DNA of 64,000 nt from Streptomyces iranensis (lineage in GTDB: Bacteria > Actinomycetota > Actinomycetes > Streptomycetales > Streptomycetaceae), in NCBI RefSeq assembly GCF_017874715.1, contig NZ_JAGGLR010000002.1, positions 186,001 through 250,000 on the forward strand, given 5' to 3'. Below, in pieces: positions 32,556 through 40,230 of this stretch. Both the position numbers and the translations under genes were made by a program. The notes beneath the pieces were generated by a model that was given only the letters and a program-made list of their open reading frames with translations, ran no database searches and had not been told where the DNA came from. Position 1 is the stretch's first letter. Every line of letters begins with the position of its first letter.

Positions 32556-33329
32556 TTACGACGGCACGCTTGCTCCCAGGCGTTGTGCCATCGCCTTCGC
32601 ACCGCCGAGTACCAGCTCGACGTAGTGGTCCTTTTCCGCGTCGCCCCATCGCGGGGTGGGCACCGAGATGCTCATGGCTGCCACGCAGTTGCCGAGGCGG
32701 TCGTGCACCGGGGCGGCGACGCAGGCCGCGTGGTCGTTGGACTCGCAGTATTCCTCGGTCCAGCCGCGCTCGCGGGCCGTTTCGATTTCGGACAGAAGCC
32801 GCTTGCGGGTGGAGATGCTGTTGGAGGTCATCTGCCGCAGCGCCTTGTCGTTCGGGAACAGCTCATCGAGTTCCCGGGCCGAGAGGGCGCTCAGCAGTGC
32901 CTTTCCGCCCGCGGTGCAGGAGGCGGGCAGGCGGCTTCCCACCTGGGACACCAGCCGGACCGAGTACTTGCTGTCGAGGCGCACGATGAACACGGCGAAT
33001 CCGCCGTCGCGTACGACGACCTGGACCGTCTCGCCGCACGCCCGCGCCACCTCACCGGCGCACTCCCGGCCCACGGTGGCGAGGTCGAGCCCGCGTTCGT
33101 AGCCCGCGCCGAGACGCAGGGCGCTGAGCCCCATCGCGACGCGTCCGGTCTCCTTGGAGATCGTCACATAGCCCCGGTCGGCCAGTGTGTTGACGAGTTC
33201 ATGCGTGGTGGCCCGGGGCAGGCCGAGGTGTTGGGTGATCTCCGGAACCCGTAGCCCCTCGTCCTGGTCGATGAGCAGTTCCAGGATGTCCAGGCCCCGG
33301 CGAAGGGCCGGAGCGGTGAGACGCGCCAC
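32556..33329 (-). CDS. IclR-family regulator of the 35-45 kb catabolic island
   Basis: A 257-residue regulator with a winged HTH (LRRGLDILELLIDQDEGLRVPEITQHLGLPRATTHELVNTLADRGYV) and an IclR effector domain (GYERGLDLATVGRECAGEVARACGETVQVVV, CTAGGKALLSALSARELDELF, ESNDHAACVAAPVHDRLGNCVAAMSISVP). GTG 33329 has GGGAGGCCATT upstream and is preferred over 33347. The palindrome CGTC-N10-CAGACG found in its own promoter recurs at the divergent dehydrogenase and SDR promoters. By inference it is the master regulator of that island. BlcR, the regulator of gamma-butyrolactone catabolism in Agrobacterium, is in the same family. Confidence 0.9.
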   Translation of the reverse strand: MARLTAPALRRGLDILELLIDQDEGLRVPEITQHLGLPRATTHELVNTLADRGYVTISKETGRVAMGLSALRLGAGYERGLDLATVGRECAGEVARACGETVQVVVRDGGFAVFIVRLDSKYSVRLVSQVGSRLPASCTAGGKALLSALSARELDELFPNDKALRQMTSNSISTRKRLLSEIETARERGWTEEYCESNDHAACVAAPVHDRLGNCVAAMSISVPTPRWGDAEKDHYVELVLGGAKAMAQRLGASVPS

Positions 33330-33376
33330 AATGGCCTCCCAGCACACGTTTCAGCGGAACACATTTCCACAGATGA

Positions 33377-33394
33377 CGTCCAAAATATCAGACG
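33377..33394. promoter_or_regulatory. IclR-type operator at the regulator's own promoter
   Basis: CGTCCAAAATATCAGACG matches the site upstream of the SDR operon (40187-40204) at 15 of 18 positions. It lies 48 bases upstream of the iclR start, just beyond the stop of the tetR gene. Confidence 0.6.
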
Positions 33395-33395
33395 C

Positions 33396-34037
33396 CTATG
33401 CCTCGGCGTCCGTGTGGGGCGCCGGCTCGGGCAGCGGTTCGGTGTTGCGGCTGCTGAGGCCGTCGAGGGAGATGCGCAGGAGGCGGCGCCACTGGCCGGG
33501 GTGGCTGCCGTCGGTCGCCTGGATGGTCTGACTCAGGGAGGCACTGAGCAGGACGAGGTCGGCGGTGGTGACACCATCGCGCAGAAGTCCGGCGTCCGCA
33601 CAGCGGGTGCGCAGTTCATCGATGAAGGCGTCGCGGTGCCGGGCGCATACGCGCGAGGGAGCGCCGGTGGCGGTGTAGCTCTCGACGAGGGCGCGATTGC
33701 GGGCCTGGTGGGTGAGGGCCTGCTCGAAGAAGCCGGTCAGGGCCTCCCAGGGGTCCTCGGTCGCGGCCGCCGCCTCGTGGGCGGCGGTGAGCCAGGAGGT
33801 GAATTCCCGCTCCAGGACGGTGACGAGCAGATCGTCCTTGGCCGGGAAGTGGCGGTAGAGCGTGCCCATGCCGACGCCGCTGCGCCGGGCGATCTCGCGG
33901 ACGTCGACCGCGCAACCCTGCTCGGCGAAGACCACACCGGCCGCCTCGATGATCGCCGCGCGGTTGCGCTCGGCGTCCGCCCGGCGGGCGCGCCTGGCGG
34001 GGGGCTGCGTGGGCGTGGACTGGTCGGCGCTGGTCAC
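33396..34037 (-). CDS. TetR-family regulator
   Basis: A 213-residue repressor with HTH region RAAIIEAAGVVFAEQGCAVDVREIARRSGVGMGTLYRHFPAKDDLL and a C-terminal domain typical of the SbtR-like group (EDPWEALTGFFEQALTHQARNRALVESY). GTG 34037 is chosen because homologous sequence begins just after it; the ribosome site is weak. It is divergent from an F420-reductase-like gene, and two identical-pattern palindromes lie upstream. It probably represses both. Confidence 0.88.
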   Translation of the reverse strand: MTSADQSTPTQPPARRARRADAERNRAAIIEAAGVVFAEQGCAVDVREIARRSGVGMGTLYRHFPAKDDLLVTVLEREFTSWLTAAHEAAAATEDPWEALTGFFEQALTHQARNRALVESYTATGAPSRVCARHRDAFIDELRTRCADAGLLRDGVTTADLVLLSASLSQTIQATDGSHPGQWRRLLRISLDGLSSRNTEPLPEPAPHTDAEA

Positions 34038-34063
34038 GGCATTCAGCGTACAGCCGCCATTGC

Positions 34064-34110
34064 GGAGCGCCCGCTCCGGTTGTGTTACCTTCAAGAGGAG
34101 CACTCGCTCC
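34064..34110. promoter_or_regulatory. Two TetR operators (GGAGC-N4-GCTCC)
   Basis: GGAGC-GCCC-GCTCC (34064-34077) and GGAGC-ACTC-GCTCC (34097-34110) share arms and spacing, with starts 33 bases (three helical turns) apart, between the divergent tetR and oxidoreductase genes. Cooperative dimer binding is plausible. Confidence 0.68.
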
Positions 34111-34231
34111 GGTTACTCCGGTTCGGTGGTGCGCGAGGCCTCGGCCTCGGCATGCCTGTTCCCACCCGGGCCCGGCTCCGAGACAGAAGCGCCCGCGGAC
34201 CACAGGTCCGTCAGATGAGGAGACCTCTTTC

Positions 34232-35002
34232 ATGGCAACGCTTGGCTTCATCGGCAGCGGCAGCATCGGCACAAAACTGGCCCGGCTCGCGATCGCGGCG
34301 GGCATCGACGTCGTCCTGTCCAATTCCCGCGGGCCCGAGACCCTGGCCCAGACGGTCGCCGAGCTCGGGGAGCGCGCCCGAGCCGCGACGCCCGAGGAGG
34401 CGGCACGGGCGGGCGACTGGGTGGTGGTGAGCATCCCGCTGGCCGCCTACCGCAAGCTCCCGGCCGCCGCGCTGGCGGGCAAGGTCGTGCTCGACACGAT
34501 CAACTACTACCCGTTCCGCGACGGGGACTTCGAGGAGCTCGACTCGGGCAGGACCACGACGAGCGAGCTCGTCCAGCACCACCTGACCGGCGCGAAACTC
34601 GTCAAGGCGTTCAACAACATCAACGACGGGCACATCCCGGCGCTCGCCCGTCCCACGGGGGCCGCCGACCGCAGCGCCCTGCCGATCGCCGGTGACGACC
34701 CGGAGGCGAAGGCGAGCGCCGCCGCCCTGATCGACCGGCTGGGCTTCGGCACCGTCGACGCGGGCCCCCTGGCCGAGAGCTGGCGCTTCGAGCCGGACAC
34801 CGCCGCCTACGTGACGCCCTACTTCGCCGACACCGACGCGCTGAACGCCGCCAAGGCCAAGATGGCCGAGGAGATCAGGTCCGGCGGCCCGTTCCGGACC
34901 CGGCCCCCCGCGGACCCGGGCGCCCCGCTGTCCGCGGACCGGCTGCGCGCCCTGCTGGCCGAGACGCCCCGCGTCCTCACCGCGGACCGTGTGCTGCGCT
35001 GA
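34232..35002 (+). CDS. NADPH-dependent F420-reductase-like oxidoreductase
   Basis: A 256-residue protein with a Rossmann start MATLGFIGSGSIGTKLARLAIAAGIDVVLSNSRGPETL, DWVVVSIPLAAYRKLP, DTINYYPFRDGDFEELDSGRTTTSELV and VKAFNNI. This matches the Fno-like NADP oxidoreductase group (F420H2:NADP and related). Whether it uses F420 is not clear from sequence. ATG 34232 follows GAGGAGACCTCTTTC. It is the apparent target of the divergent TetR regulator. Confidence 0.85.
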   Translation: MATLGFIGSGSIGTKLARLAIAAGIDVVLSNSRGPETLAQTVAELGERARAATPEEAARAGDWVVVSIPLAAYRKLPAAALAGKVVLDTINYYPFRDGDFEELDSGRTTTSELVQHHLTGAKLVKAFNNINDGHIPALARPTGAADRSALPIAGDDPEAKASAAALIDRLGFGTVDAGPLAESWRFEPDTAAYVTPYFADTDALNAAKAKMAEEIRSGGPFRTRPPADPGAPLSADRLRALLAETPRVLTADRVLR

Positions 35003-35070
35003 CGTCCCGCACACTGACGTCCCGCACACACAGGGGCTGGGGCCGCATACGTCCTGGCCCCAGCCCCTGT
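35000..35070. terminator. 15-bp tandem repeat followed by bidirectional hairpin
   Basis: TGACGTCCCGCACAC occurs twice in tandem (35000-35014, 35015-35029), the first copy containing the stop codon. Then ACAGGGGCTGGGGCC (35030-35044) pairs perfectly with GGCCCCAGCCCCTGT (35056-35070). This hairpin separates the convergent oxidoreductase and hydratase genes. Confidence 0.8.
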
Positions 35071-35073
35071 CGG

Positions 35074-35895
35074 TCAGTTGACGTCGAGGGCGATCCGGCC
35101 CAGCTCACCGAGGTCGGCCACCAGGCGATCGCCGACGCTGATCGCCGTCGGGGCGCACAGGGTGCCGCTCAGGACGGTGTCCCCGGCTTCCAGTCGCCTT
35201 CCACCGCGCAGCAGATGCCGGGCGAGCCATGCCACCGCCTCGGCGGGGTCGCCCATGACGGCGGCCGCGCTCCCCGGCACCGTGCGGGAGCCGATCGTCA
35301 GCGTGGCGGCGAGCTTCGACAGGTCCATGGCCGCCGACGGCGCGACCGAGGGGCCCACCATCGCACGAGCGGCGTTGGTGTTGTCGGCGACGAGCATGGG
35401 GAGCGTTCGCGGGCCGCCGTGCCACCGGCTGTCGACGATCTCGAAGGCCGGTGCCAAGGCGGCGGTGGCGTCGCGGACGTCCGCAGCGGTCACCCGCGGA
35501 CCGGGCAGCGCCTCGCCCAGGGTGAAGGCGACCTCCACTTCCGCCAGCGGGGCGAACAGCCCAGCCATGGCGAGGGGCTCGCCGTCCTCGATCAGCCTGC
35601 CGGCGAGCAGATGGCCGGCGGCGGGCTCATCGGCACCGAAAGTCTCCCGCGCGGGCTGTGCCGTGAGGCCGACCTTGTAGCCGATCGCCCGCTCACCGGC
35701 CGCGATCGCCAGGTCGCGGGAGGCGTCCTGGACGGCATAGGCCATCTCGAGGCCATCGAGCCGATCGGCCAGGGCCGAGTCCACTGCGGCCGAGTCCACT
35801 GCGGCCGAGCCGACCGCGGCGGAGTCAACGGCAGCGGCTCCGCCGCCCGCTTGCCACAGCCGTCGGCCCAGTTCTGCGACCAGTTCCTTGTTCAT
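35074..35895 (-). CDS. 2-keto-4-pentenoate hydratase-like enzyme (FAH superfamily)
   Basis: A 273-residue protein of the MhpD/hydratase branch: AIGYKVGLTAQPARETFGADEP, FAPLAEVEVAFTLGEAL (the metal-binding Glu pair), FEIVDSRWHGG, VADNTNAARAMVG and DTVLSGTLCAPTAISVGD. Members hydrate or dehydrate 2-oxo acids; some FAH-fold relatives dehydrate 2-keto-3-deoxy sugar acids. Residues near 20-40 contain an AAVDSAAVGSAAVDS repeat encoded by four 15-bp units (about 35776-35835). It lies 43 bases downstream of the alcohol dehydrogenase in the same operon, opposite a KGSADH-like gene, which suggests it yields 2-oxoglutarate semialdehyde or a similar aldehyde. Confidence 0.83.
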   Translation of the reverse strand: MNKELVAELGRRLWQAGGGAAAVDSAAVGSAAVDSAAVDSALADRLDGLEMAYAVQDASRDLAIAAGERAIGYKVGLTAQPARETFGADEPAAGHLLAGRLIEDGEPLAMAGLFAPLAEVEVAFTLGEALPGPRVTAADVRDATAALAPAFEIVDSRWHGGPRTLPMLVADNTNAARAMVGPSVAPSAAMDLSKLAATLTIGSRTVPGSAAAVMGDPAEAVAWLARHLLRGGRRLEAGDTVLSGTLCAPTAISVGDRLVADLGELGRIALDVN

Positions 35896-35938
35896 CGCTC
35901 TCCCCTACCACCGGTTCCGTTCGTGAGCCGGTCCGCAC

Positions 35939-37045
35939 TCACAGCTTAGGACCGGGAACGATCACCGCACGGCCGGTGGCCCCCTGCGCCAGCGCCGCGT
36001 ACGCCTCGTTGACCGCCGACAGCTCGTACCGTTCACCGAGCAGCTTGTCGAGCGGCAGCCGGCCGGTCTTGAAGAGCTCGACCAGCTTGGGGATGTCGAC
36101 CGGCGTGTTGGCCGAGCCGTAGAGACTGCCGATCAGCCGCTTCTCCTGCTGCACCAGGGGGTTGACGGGCACGGCCGCGGTGGCGCCCACCTTGCCGAGG
36201 CCGACCGCGACGGCGGTCCCGCCGGTACCCACGACCTCGACCGCCTGGGCGAGTGTCTCGGGCCTGCCGACCGCGTCCAGCGACCAGGCCATCGGACGGG
36301 GCGAGATCCTGGTGAGCTCTTCGACGAGGCTGTGCGTGCGGACGTTGACCACGTGGGTGGCGCCCAGCTCGAGTGCCTTCTCCAGCTTGGCGTCCACCGT
36401 GTCGACCGCGACGATCGGATCGGCACCCACGAGGCGCAGTCCCATCACCGCGCTCAGCCCGACGCCACCGGCACCGATGACCACGACGCCCTCTCCGGTG
36501 GCGTCCTTCATGACGTTCAGCGCCGCACCGGCCCCGGTCACCACGGCACATCCGATGATCGCCGCGACCTCCGGCGGAACGTCCGGGTCGATCGCGAGGA
36601 CCGACCGTTCGGACACGACGCACTGCTCGGCGAAGCAGGAGACCCCCATGAGGTGGTGCAGCTTCTCGCCGTTCAGGTTCAGCCGTGACGTCCCGTCGAG
36701 CAGACCGTTGGAGGCCGCCAGCACCCGGCCCAGCGCACACAGGGCGGGGCGGCCGGTGGTGCAGAACTCGCAGTCACCGCACCGCGGGCGCCACAACGTG
36801 ATGACGGTGTCACCGGGGCGGACCCGGGTCACCCCCTCCCCCACCCGCTCCACGACGCCCGTCCCCTCGTGCCCGAGCACCGCGGGCAGGCGGACGTTGA
36901 GGTCGCCGTTCATGTAGTGCAGATCGCTGTGGCACACCCCGGCGGCGAGCACACGGAGGGTGACCTCGCCCGGTCCGGGGGCGTCGAGGTCGACGTCCTC
37001 GACGGTCAACGGCGCACCGGGCCGGTGCAGTACTGCTGCCTTCAT
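35939..37045 (-). CDS. Zinc-dependent alcohol dehydrogenase (MDR superfamily)
   Basis: A 368-residue class-III-like alcohol dehydrogenase. Catalytic zinc ligands are Cys38 and His59 (GHEGTG); structural zinc ligands are Cys89, Cys92, Cys95 and Cys103. The nucleotide motif GVVVIGAGGVGLSAVMGLRLVGADPIVAVD with the trailing Asp indicates NAD preference. It oxidises an alcohol to an aldehyde in the cytoplasm; substrate unknown. ATG 37045 follows GAGGCGTGGCTCC. It heads a two-gene operon divergent from the KGSADH-like gene, with IclR-type sites in between. Confidence 0.9.
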   Translation of the reverse strand: MKAAVLHRPGAPLTVEDVDLDAPGPGEVTLRVLAAGVCHSDLHYMNGDLNVRLPAVLGHEGTGVVERVGEGVTRVRPGDTVITLWRPRCGDCEFCTTGRPALCALGRVLAASNGLLDGTSRLNLNGEKLHHLMGVSCFAEQCVVSERSVLAIDPDVPPEVAAIIGCAVVTGAGAALNVMKDATGEGVVVIGAGGVGLSAVMGLRLVGADPIVAVDTVDAKLEKALELGATHVVNVRTHSLVEELTRISPRPMAWSLDAVGRPETLAQAVEVVGTGGTAVAVGLGKVGATAAVPVNPLVQQEKRLIGSLYGSANTPVDIPKLVELFKTGRLPLDKLLGERYELSAVNEAYAALAQGATGRAVIVPGPKL

Positions 37046-37071
37046 GGAGCCACGCCTCACTCTGTCCACCG

Positions 37072-37204
37072 TGTACGAAACTTCAGACGTTGTCTTACGG
37101 GTTGAGTATGTGAGTCCGTCTCGGCGGCCGTCAAGCACGTTGACGGAGGCGCCGACGCATGCAACCGTGTCTTGAGAGTGAGATTACGTCTCATATTTAA
37201 GACA
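37072..37204. promoter_or_regulatory. Divergent promoter with two IclR-type sites and an inverted repeat
   Basis: Between the alcohol dehydrogenase and aldehyde dehydrogenase genes lie TGTACGAAACTTCAGACG (37072-37089, next to GTTGTCTTA) and CGTCTCATATTTAAGACA (37187-37204). Relative to the site at 40187-40204 they match 13/18 directly and 15/18 in inverted orientation. CCGTCAA-GCACG-TTGACGG (37128-37146) is a separate inverted repeat with a counterpart at 40127-40145. The gap is AT-richer than its surroundings. Confidence 0.62.
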
Positions 37205-37223
37205 TCATAAGGGAGCACGTCTG

Positions 37224-38660
37224 ATGACCGATGCGACAAACGCGCTGGAGCTGGTGCGGAAACTCGACGCCGCCACAGGCGCGTTCGAGCAGTGGAGCCG
37301 CCTCGAGCCGGCCGACCGCGCCCCGTTTCTCGAGGCCATCGCGTCCGCGCTGGAGGAGGCCGCACCGAAGCTCGTGGCCATCGCGGACGAGGAGACGTCC
37401 CTCGGGGAGACCCGGCTGCGCAACGAGATGGTCCGCACGGTGTTCCAGCTCCGGCTCTTCGCCGAGATGGTGACGCGGGGCGAATACCTCGGGGCGACGA
37501 TCGACCGTGCCGACCCCGCGTGGCCGATGGGCCCGCGGCCCGATCTGCGCCGGGTGCTCGAACCGCTCGGCCCGGTCCTCGTCTTCTCCGCGAGCAACTT
37601 CCCGTTCGCGTTCAGCGTGGCGGGCGGGGACACCGCCTCGGCGCTCGCGGCGGGCTGCCCGGTCGTGGTCAAGGCCCACTCCGGCCACCCCCGGCTCTCG
37701 GCCGCCACGGCGGAGGTGGTGCAGCAGGCGCTACGGTCCACCGGCGCGCCCGAGGGGCTCTTCGACGTGGTCTTCGGAACGGAGGCGGGCCGGAAGGCGA
37801 TCGTGGATCCGCGGGTGAAGGCGGGCGCGTTCACCGGATCGACCGAGGCGGGCCGGGCGCTCTTCGACCTCGCAAGCGGCCGTCCGGAGCCCATCCCGTT
37901 CTTCGGTGAACTCGGCAGCGTCAACCCGGTGTTCGTGACGGAGGCCGCCGCCGAGCGGCGCGGGCCCGCGATCGTCTCGGAGTTCGTCGGGTCGTTCACC
38001 CTCGGCGCCGGGCAGTTCTGCACCAAGCCCGGCATCCTGCTGGTCCCGGCGTCGGCCAAGCTGGTGGACGAGTTGCCCGGCACCGTCCCGGACACGCCGC
38101 TCACATTGCTCAACGAGCGCATCCGGACCTCCTACGCGAGTACGGTGCGGGAGTTGCGCGACACGGCCGGGGTGCGCGTCCTGGTGAGTGGCGACCAGGA
38201 CGGCGCCGACCAGTCGCCGACGGTGCTGTGCACGACCTCGGCCGATCTGCTCCGCGACCCGGAGGCGCTCATCCGGGAGGTGTTCGGGCCGACCGCGCTG
38301 GTCGTGGAGTACGCGGCGGAGAGCGAACTGCTCGAGGTGGCGAAGGCCATCGACGGACAGCTCACCGCTTCCATCCAGGGCGAGGACGACGACACCATCG
38401 CCGCGGAGCTGATCAGGCTGCTGGCAGCCAAGGCCGGACGCGTGCTGTGGAACCAGTGGCCCACGGGCGTGTCGGTCACCTACGCGCAGCAGCACGGCGG
38501 CCCCTACCCGGCCACCACGGCACCGGCCACGACCTCGGTGGGCACCGAGGCCATCCACCGGTTCCTGCGGCCGGTCGCCTATCAGGGCGTGCCGCAGCAC
38601 CTGCTGCCGCCCGCACTGCGCGACGCGAACCCGCTGAGCGTTCCCCAGCGGGTCTCCTGA
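37224..38660 (+). CDS. Aldehyde dehydrogenase, 2-oxoglutarate-semialdehyde (2,5-dioxovalerate) dehydrogenase type
   Basis: A 478-residue enzyme of the NADP-linked KGSADH branch. Diagnostic segments are RPDLRRVLEPLGPVLVFSASNFPFAFSVAGGDTASALAAGCPVVVKAHSGHP, the catalytic Glu in FGELGSVNPVF, and the nucleophile Cys in GAGQFCTKPG. KGSADHs oxidise 2-oxoglutarate semialdehyde to 2-oxoglutarate at the end of sugar-acid and hydroxyproline routes; succinate semialdehyde can also be a substrate in relatives. ATG 37224 follows AAGGGAGCACGTCTG. It is divergent from the alcohol dehydrogenase/hydratase operon under shared IclR-type sites. Confidence 0.87.
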   Translation: MTDATNALELVRKLDAATGAFEQWSRLEPADRAPFLEAIASALEEAAPKLVAIADEETSLGETRLRNEMVRTVFQLRLFAEMVTRGEYLGATIDRADPAWPMGPRPDLRRVLEPLGPVLVFSASNFPFAFSVAGGDTASALAAGCPVVVKAHSGHPRLSAATAEVVQQALRSTGAPEGLFDVVFGTEAGRKAIVDPRVKAGAFTGSTEAGRALFDLASGRPEPIPFFGELGSVNPVFVTEAAAERRGPAIVSEFVGSFTLGAGQFCTKPGILLVPASAKLVDELPGTVPDTPLTLLNERIRTSYASTVRELRDTAGVRVLVSGDQDGADQSPTVLCTTSADLLRDPEALIREVFGPTALVVEYAAESELLEVAKAIDGQLTASIQGEDDDTIAAELIRLLAAKAGRVLWNQWPTGVSVTYAQQHGGPYPATTAPATTSVGTEAIHRFLRPVAYQGVPQHLLPPALRDANPLSVPQRVS

Positions 38661-38673
38661 GCCGAGATCGGCC

Positions 38674-38703
38674 AGAGGGCCCGCCTCCCTCGGCGGGCCC
38701 TCT
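38674..38703. terminator. Bidirectional hairpin terminator
   Basis: AGAGGGCCCGCC-TCCCTC-GGCGGGCCCTCT is a perfect 12-bp stem between the convergent aldehyde dehydrogenase and LldD-like genes. Confidence 0.82.
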
Positions 38704-38753
38704 CCCGTTCCCTCACCGCTCACGGCATACGGCCGCTCACCTCGTACGACCGC

Positions 38754-40028
38754 TCACGGCATCCGCACGTGATGCCGCGCGATGGCGTCGCTCGCGTTCA
38801 GCCCGAGCAGTTGCAGGCTGCGTGAGTACTCCTCGCGCAGGATCGTGACGGCGCGCTCCACGCCCCGCTCACCACCGGCCATCAGGCCGTACAGATAGGC
38901 GCGGCCGATCATGACCGCGTCCGCCCCGAGTGCCCGCGCGGCGAGGATGTCCTGGCCATGGGTGACGCCGCTGTCGAGGATCACCGTGGCGTCGGGGCCG
39001 AGCTCCTCGCGTATCTCGGGCAGCACCGTGAGGGTGGCCGGGGTGCGGTCGAGCTGCCGTCCGCCGTGATTGGACACGACCACACCGTCCGCGCCCGTCT
39101 CCACGGCGCGGCGCGCGTCACGCGGGCTGAGCAGGCCCTTGACCAGCAGCCGATGCGGCCAGTTGGCGCGCAGCCACGCCAGATGGTCGTAGTTCAGCGT
39201 CGGCTCGAAGACCACGTCGGCCACCCGTACGGCGTCGATCACATCCGTCTCGCCGGTCATGCTGCGCAGCGACGCGAACGCGATCGGGGCCGTGGTCAGC
39301 TTGTTGAGCACCCAGGAGGGGTAGCGGGCCATGCCGAACAGCGTCCGCAGGGTGAGCGACGGCGGGATCGTGAGGCCGTTGCGCATGTCCTTGGGGTGGC
39401 GGCCCGCCACGGGTGTGTCCACGGTGAGGACCACGGTGGTGAATCCGGCCGCGAGCGCGCGGTCGAGGAGTTCCGCGTTGAGGCGCTCGTTACGGGTCAG
39501 ATAGAGCTGGAACCAGTGTTCGCCGCCCGGGGCCGCCGCGGCGACGTCCTCGACGGTCGAGGTGCCCACGGTGGACAGCGTGTACGGCAGGCCGTGGCGG
39601 GCGGCCACGCGCGCCACCGCCGCCTCGCCCTCGTGGTGCATCATCCGGGTGTAGCCGGTCGGCGCGAAGATCAGCGGCATCGCGATCTCCCGGTCGAACA
39701 GCCGCGTGGACAGGTCCGGATGGTCGACCGGCGACAGATACTCCGGCACGAGTTCGACCGCCGCGAAGGCCGCCCTGTTCCGTCGCGCGGTCAGCTCCGC
39801 GTCGGCCGCGCCGTCCACGTAGTCGAACACCGCGCGCGGAGTCGTGCGCACCGCCACCTTACGGAGATCGCGGACGCTCAGCGCGGCCCCGAGCCGCCGT
39901 TCGACCGGGTTGAGGGTCGGCCGGCGCAGTTGCAGTACCTCCCGGAGCTCGGACCACCGGGGTCGCTGCCGCACCACGCGAGGCCGCTTCGGGGCTTCGG
40001 ATGGCGCTGGGGGCTGGGTGACGGTCAC
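38754..40028 (-). CDS. FMN-dependent alpha-hydroxy-acid dehydrogenase (LldD-like)
   Basis: A 424-residue TIM-barrel flavoenzyme. Signatures are VFDYVDGAADAELTARRNRAAF, PLIFAPTGYTRMMH, the DTPVAGRHPKDMRNGL region, and the catalytic VVSNHGGRQLD with the His base, followed by the FMN phosphate site VILDSGVTHGQDILAARALGADAVMIGRAYLYG. It oxidises L-2-hydroxy acids such as lactate, mandelate or 2-hydroxyglutarate. GTG 40028 has GAGAGGCATGCC upstream. It is divergent from the SDR operon and shares its regulatory region, so it belongs to the IclR-type regulon. Confidence 0.9.
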   Translation of the reverse strand: MTVTQPPAPSEAPKRPRVVRQRPRWSELREVLQLRRPTLNPVERRLGAALSVRDLRKVAVRTTPRAVFDYVDGAADAELTARRNRAAFAAVELVPEYLSPVDHPDLSTRLFDREIAMPLIFAPTGYTRMMHHEGEAAVARVAARHGLPYTLSTVGTSTVEDVAAAAPGGEHWFQLYLTRNERLNAELLDRALAAGFTTVVLTVDTPVAGRHPKDMRNGLTIPPSLTLRTLFGMARYPSWVLNKLTTAPIAFASLRSMTGETDVIDAVRVADVVFEPTLNYDHLAWLRANWPHRLLVKGLLSPRDARRAVETGADGVVVSNHGGRQLDRTPATLTVLPEIREELGPDATVILDSGVTHGQDILAARALGADAVMIGRAYLYGLMAGGERGVERAVTILREEYSRSLQLLGLNASDAIARHHVRMP

Positions 40029-40126
40029 GGCATGCCTCTCGATGTGCGGGTGTCAATGGCCGTTCGACGAACGACGAGATATTGGACGGTGTCCGAGAAA
40101 TCGGAGTCTGACTCTCGACTTCGATG

Positions 40127-40204
40127 TGCGTCAAGCCTTGACGCATCACTCCACCATGGGCACCATCTGGTTTGCATATAAGACAGCGTCTTAAATTTCA
40201 GACG
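40127..40204. promoter_or_regulatory. Divergent promoter: 9-bp-armed palindrome plus IclR-type operator
   Basis: TGCGTCAAG-C-CTTGACGCA (40127-40145) is a perfect inverted repeat. TAAGAC-AGC-GTCTTA (40179-40193) overlaps CGTCTTAAATTTCAGACG (40187-40204), the best copy of the regulon motif. The 25-bp block 40179-40203 matches the inverted block at 37073-37097 at 20 of 25 positions. It lies 27 bases before the SDR start. Confidence 0.68.
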
Positions 40205-40230
40205 GCGCAAGCCGAAAAAGGAACGGTGCC

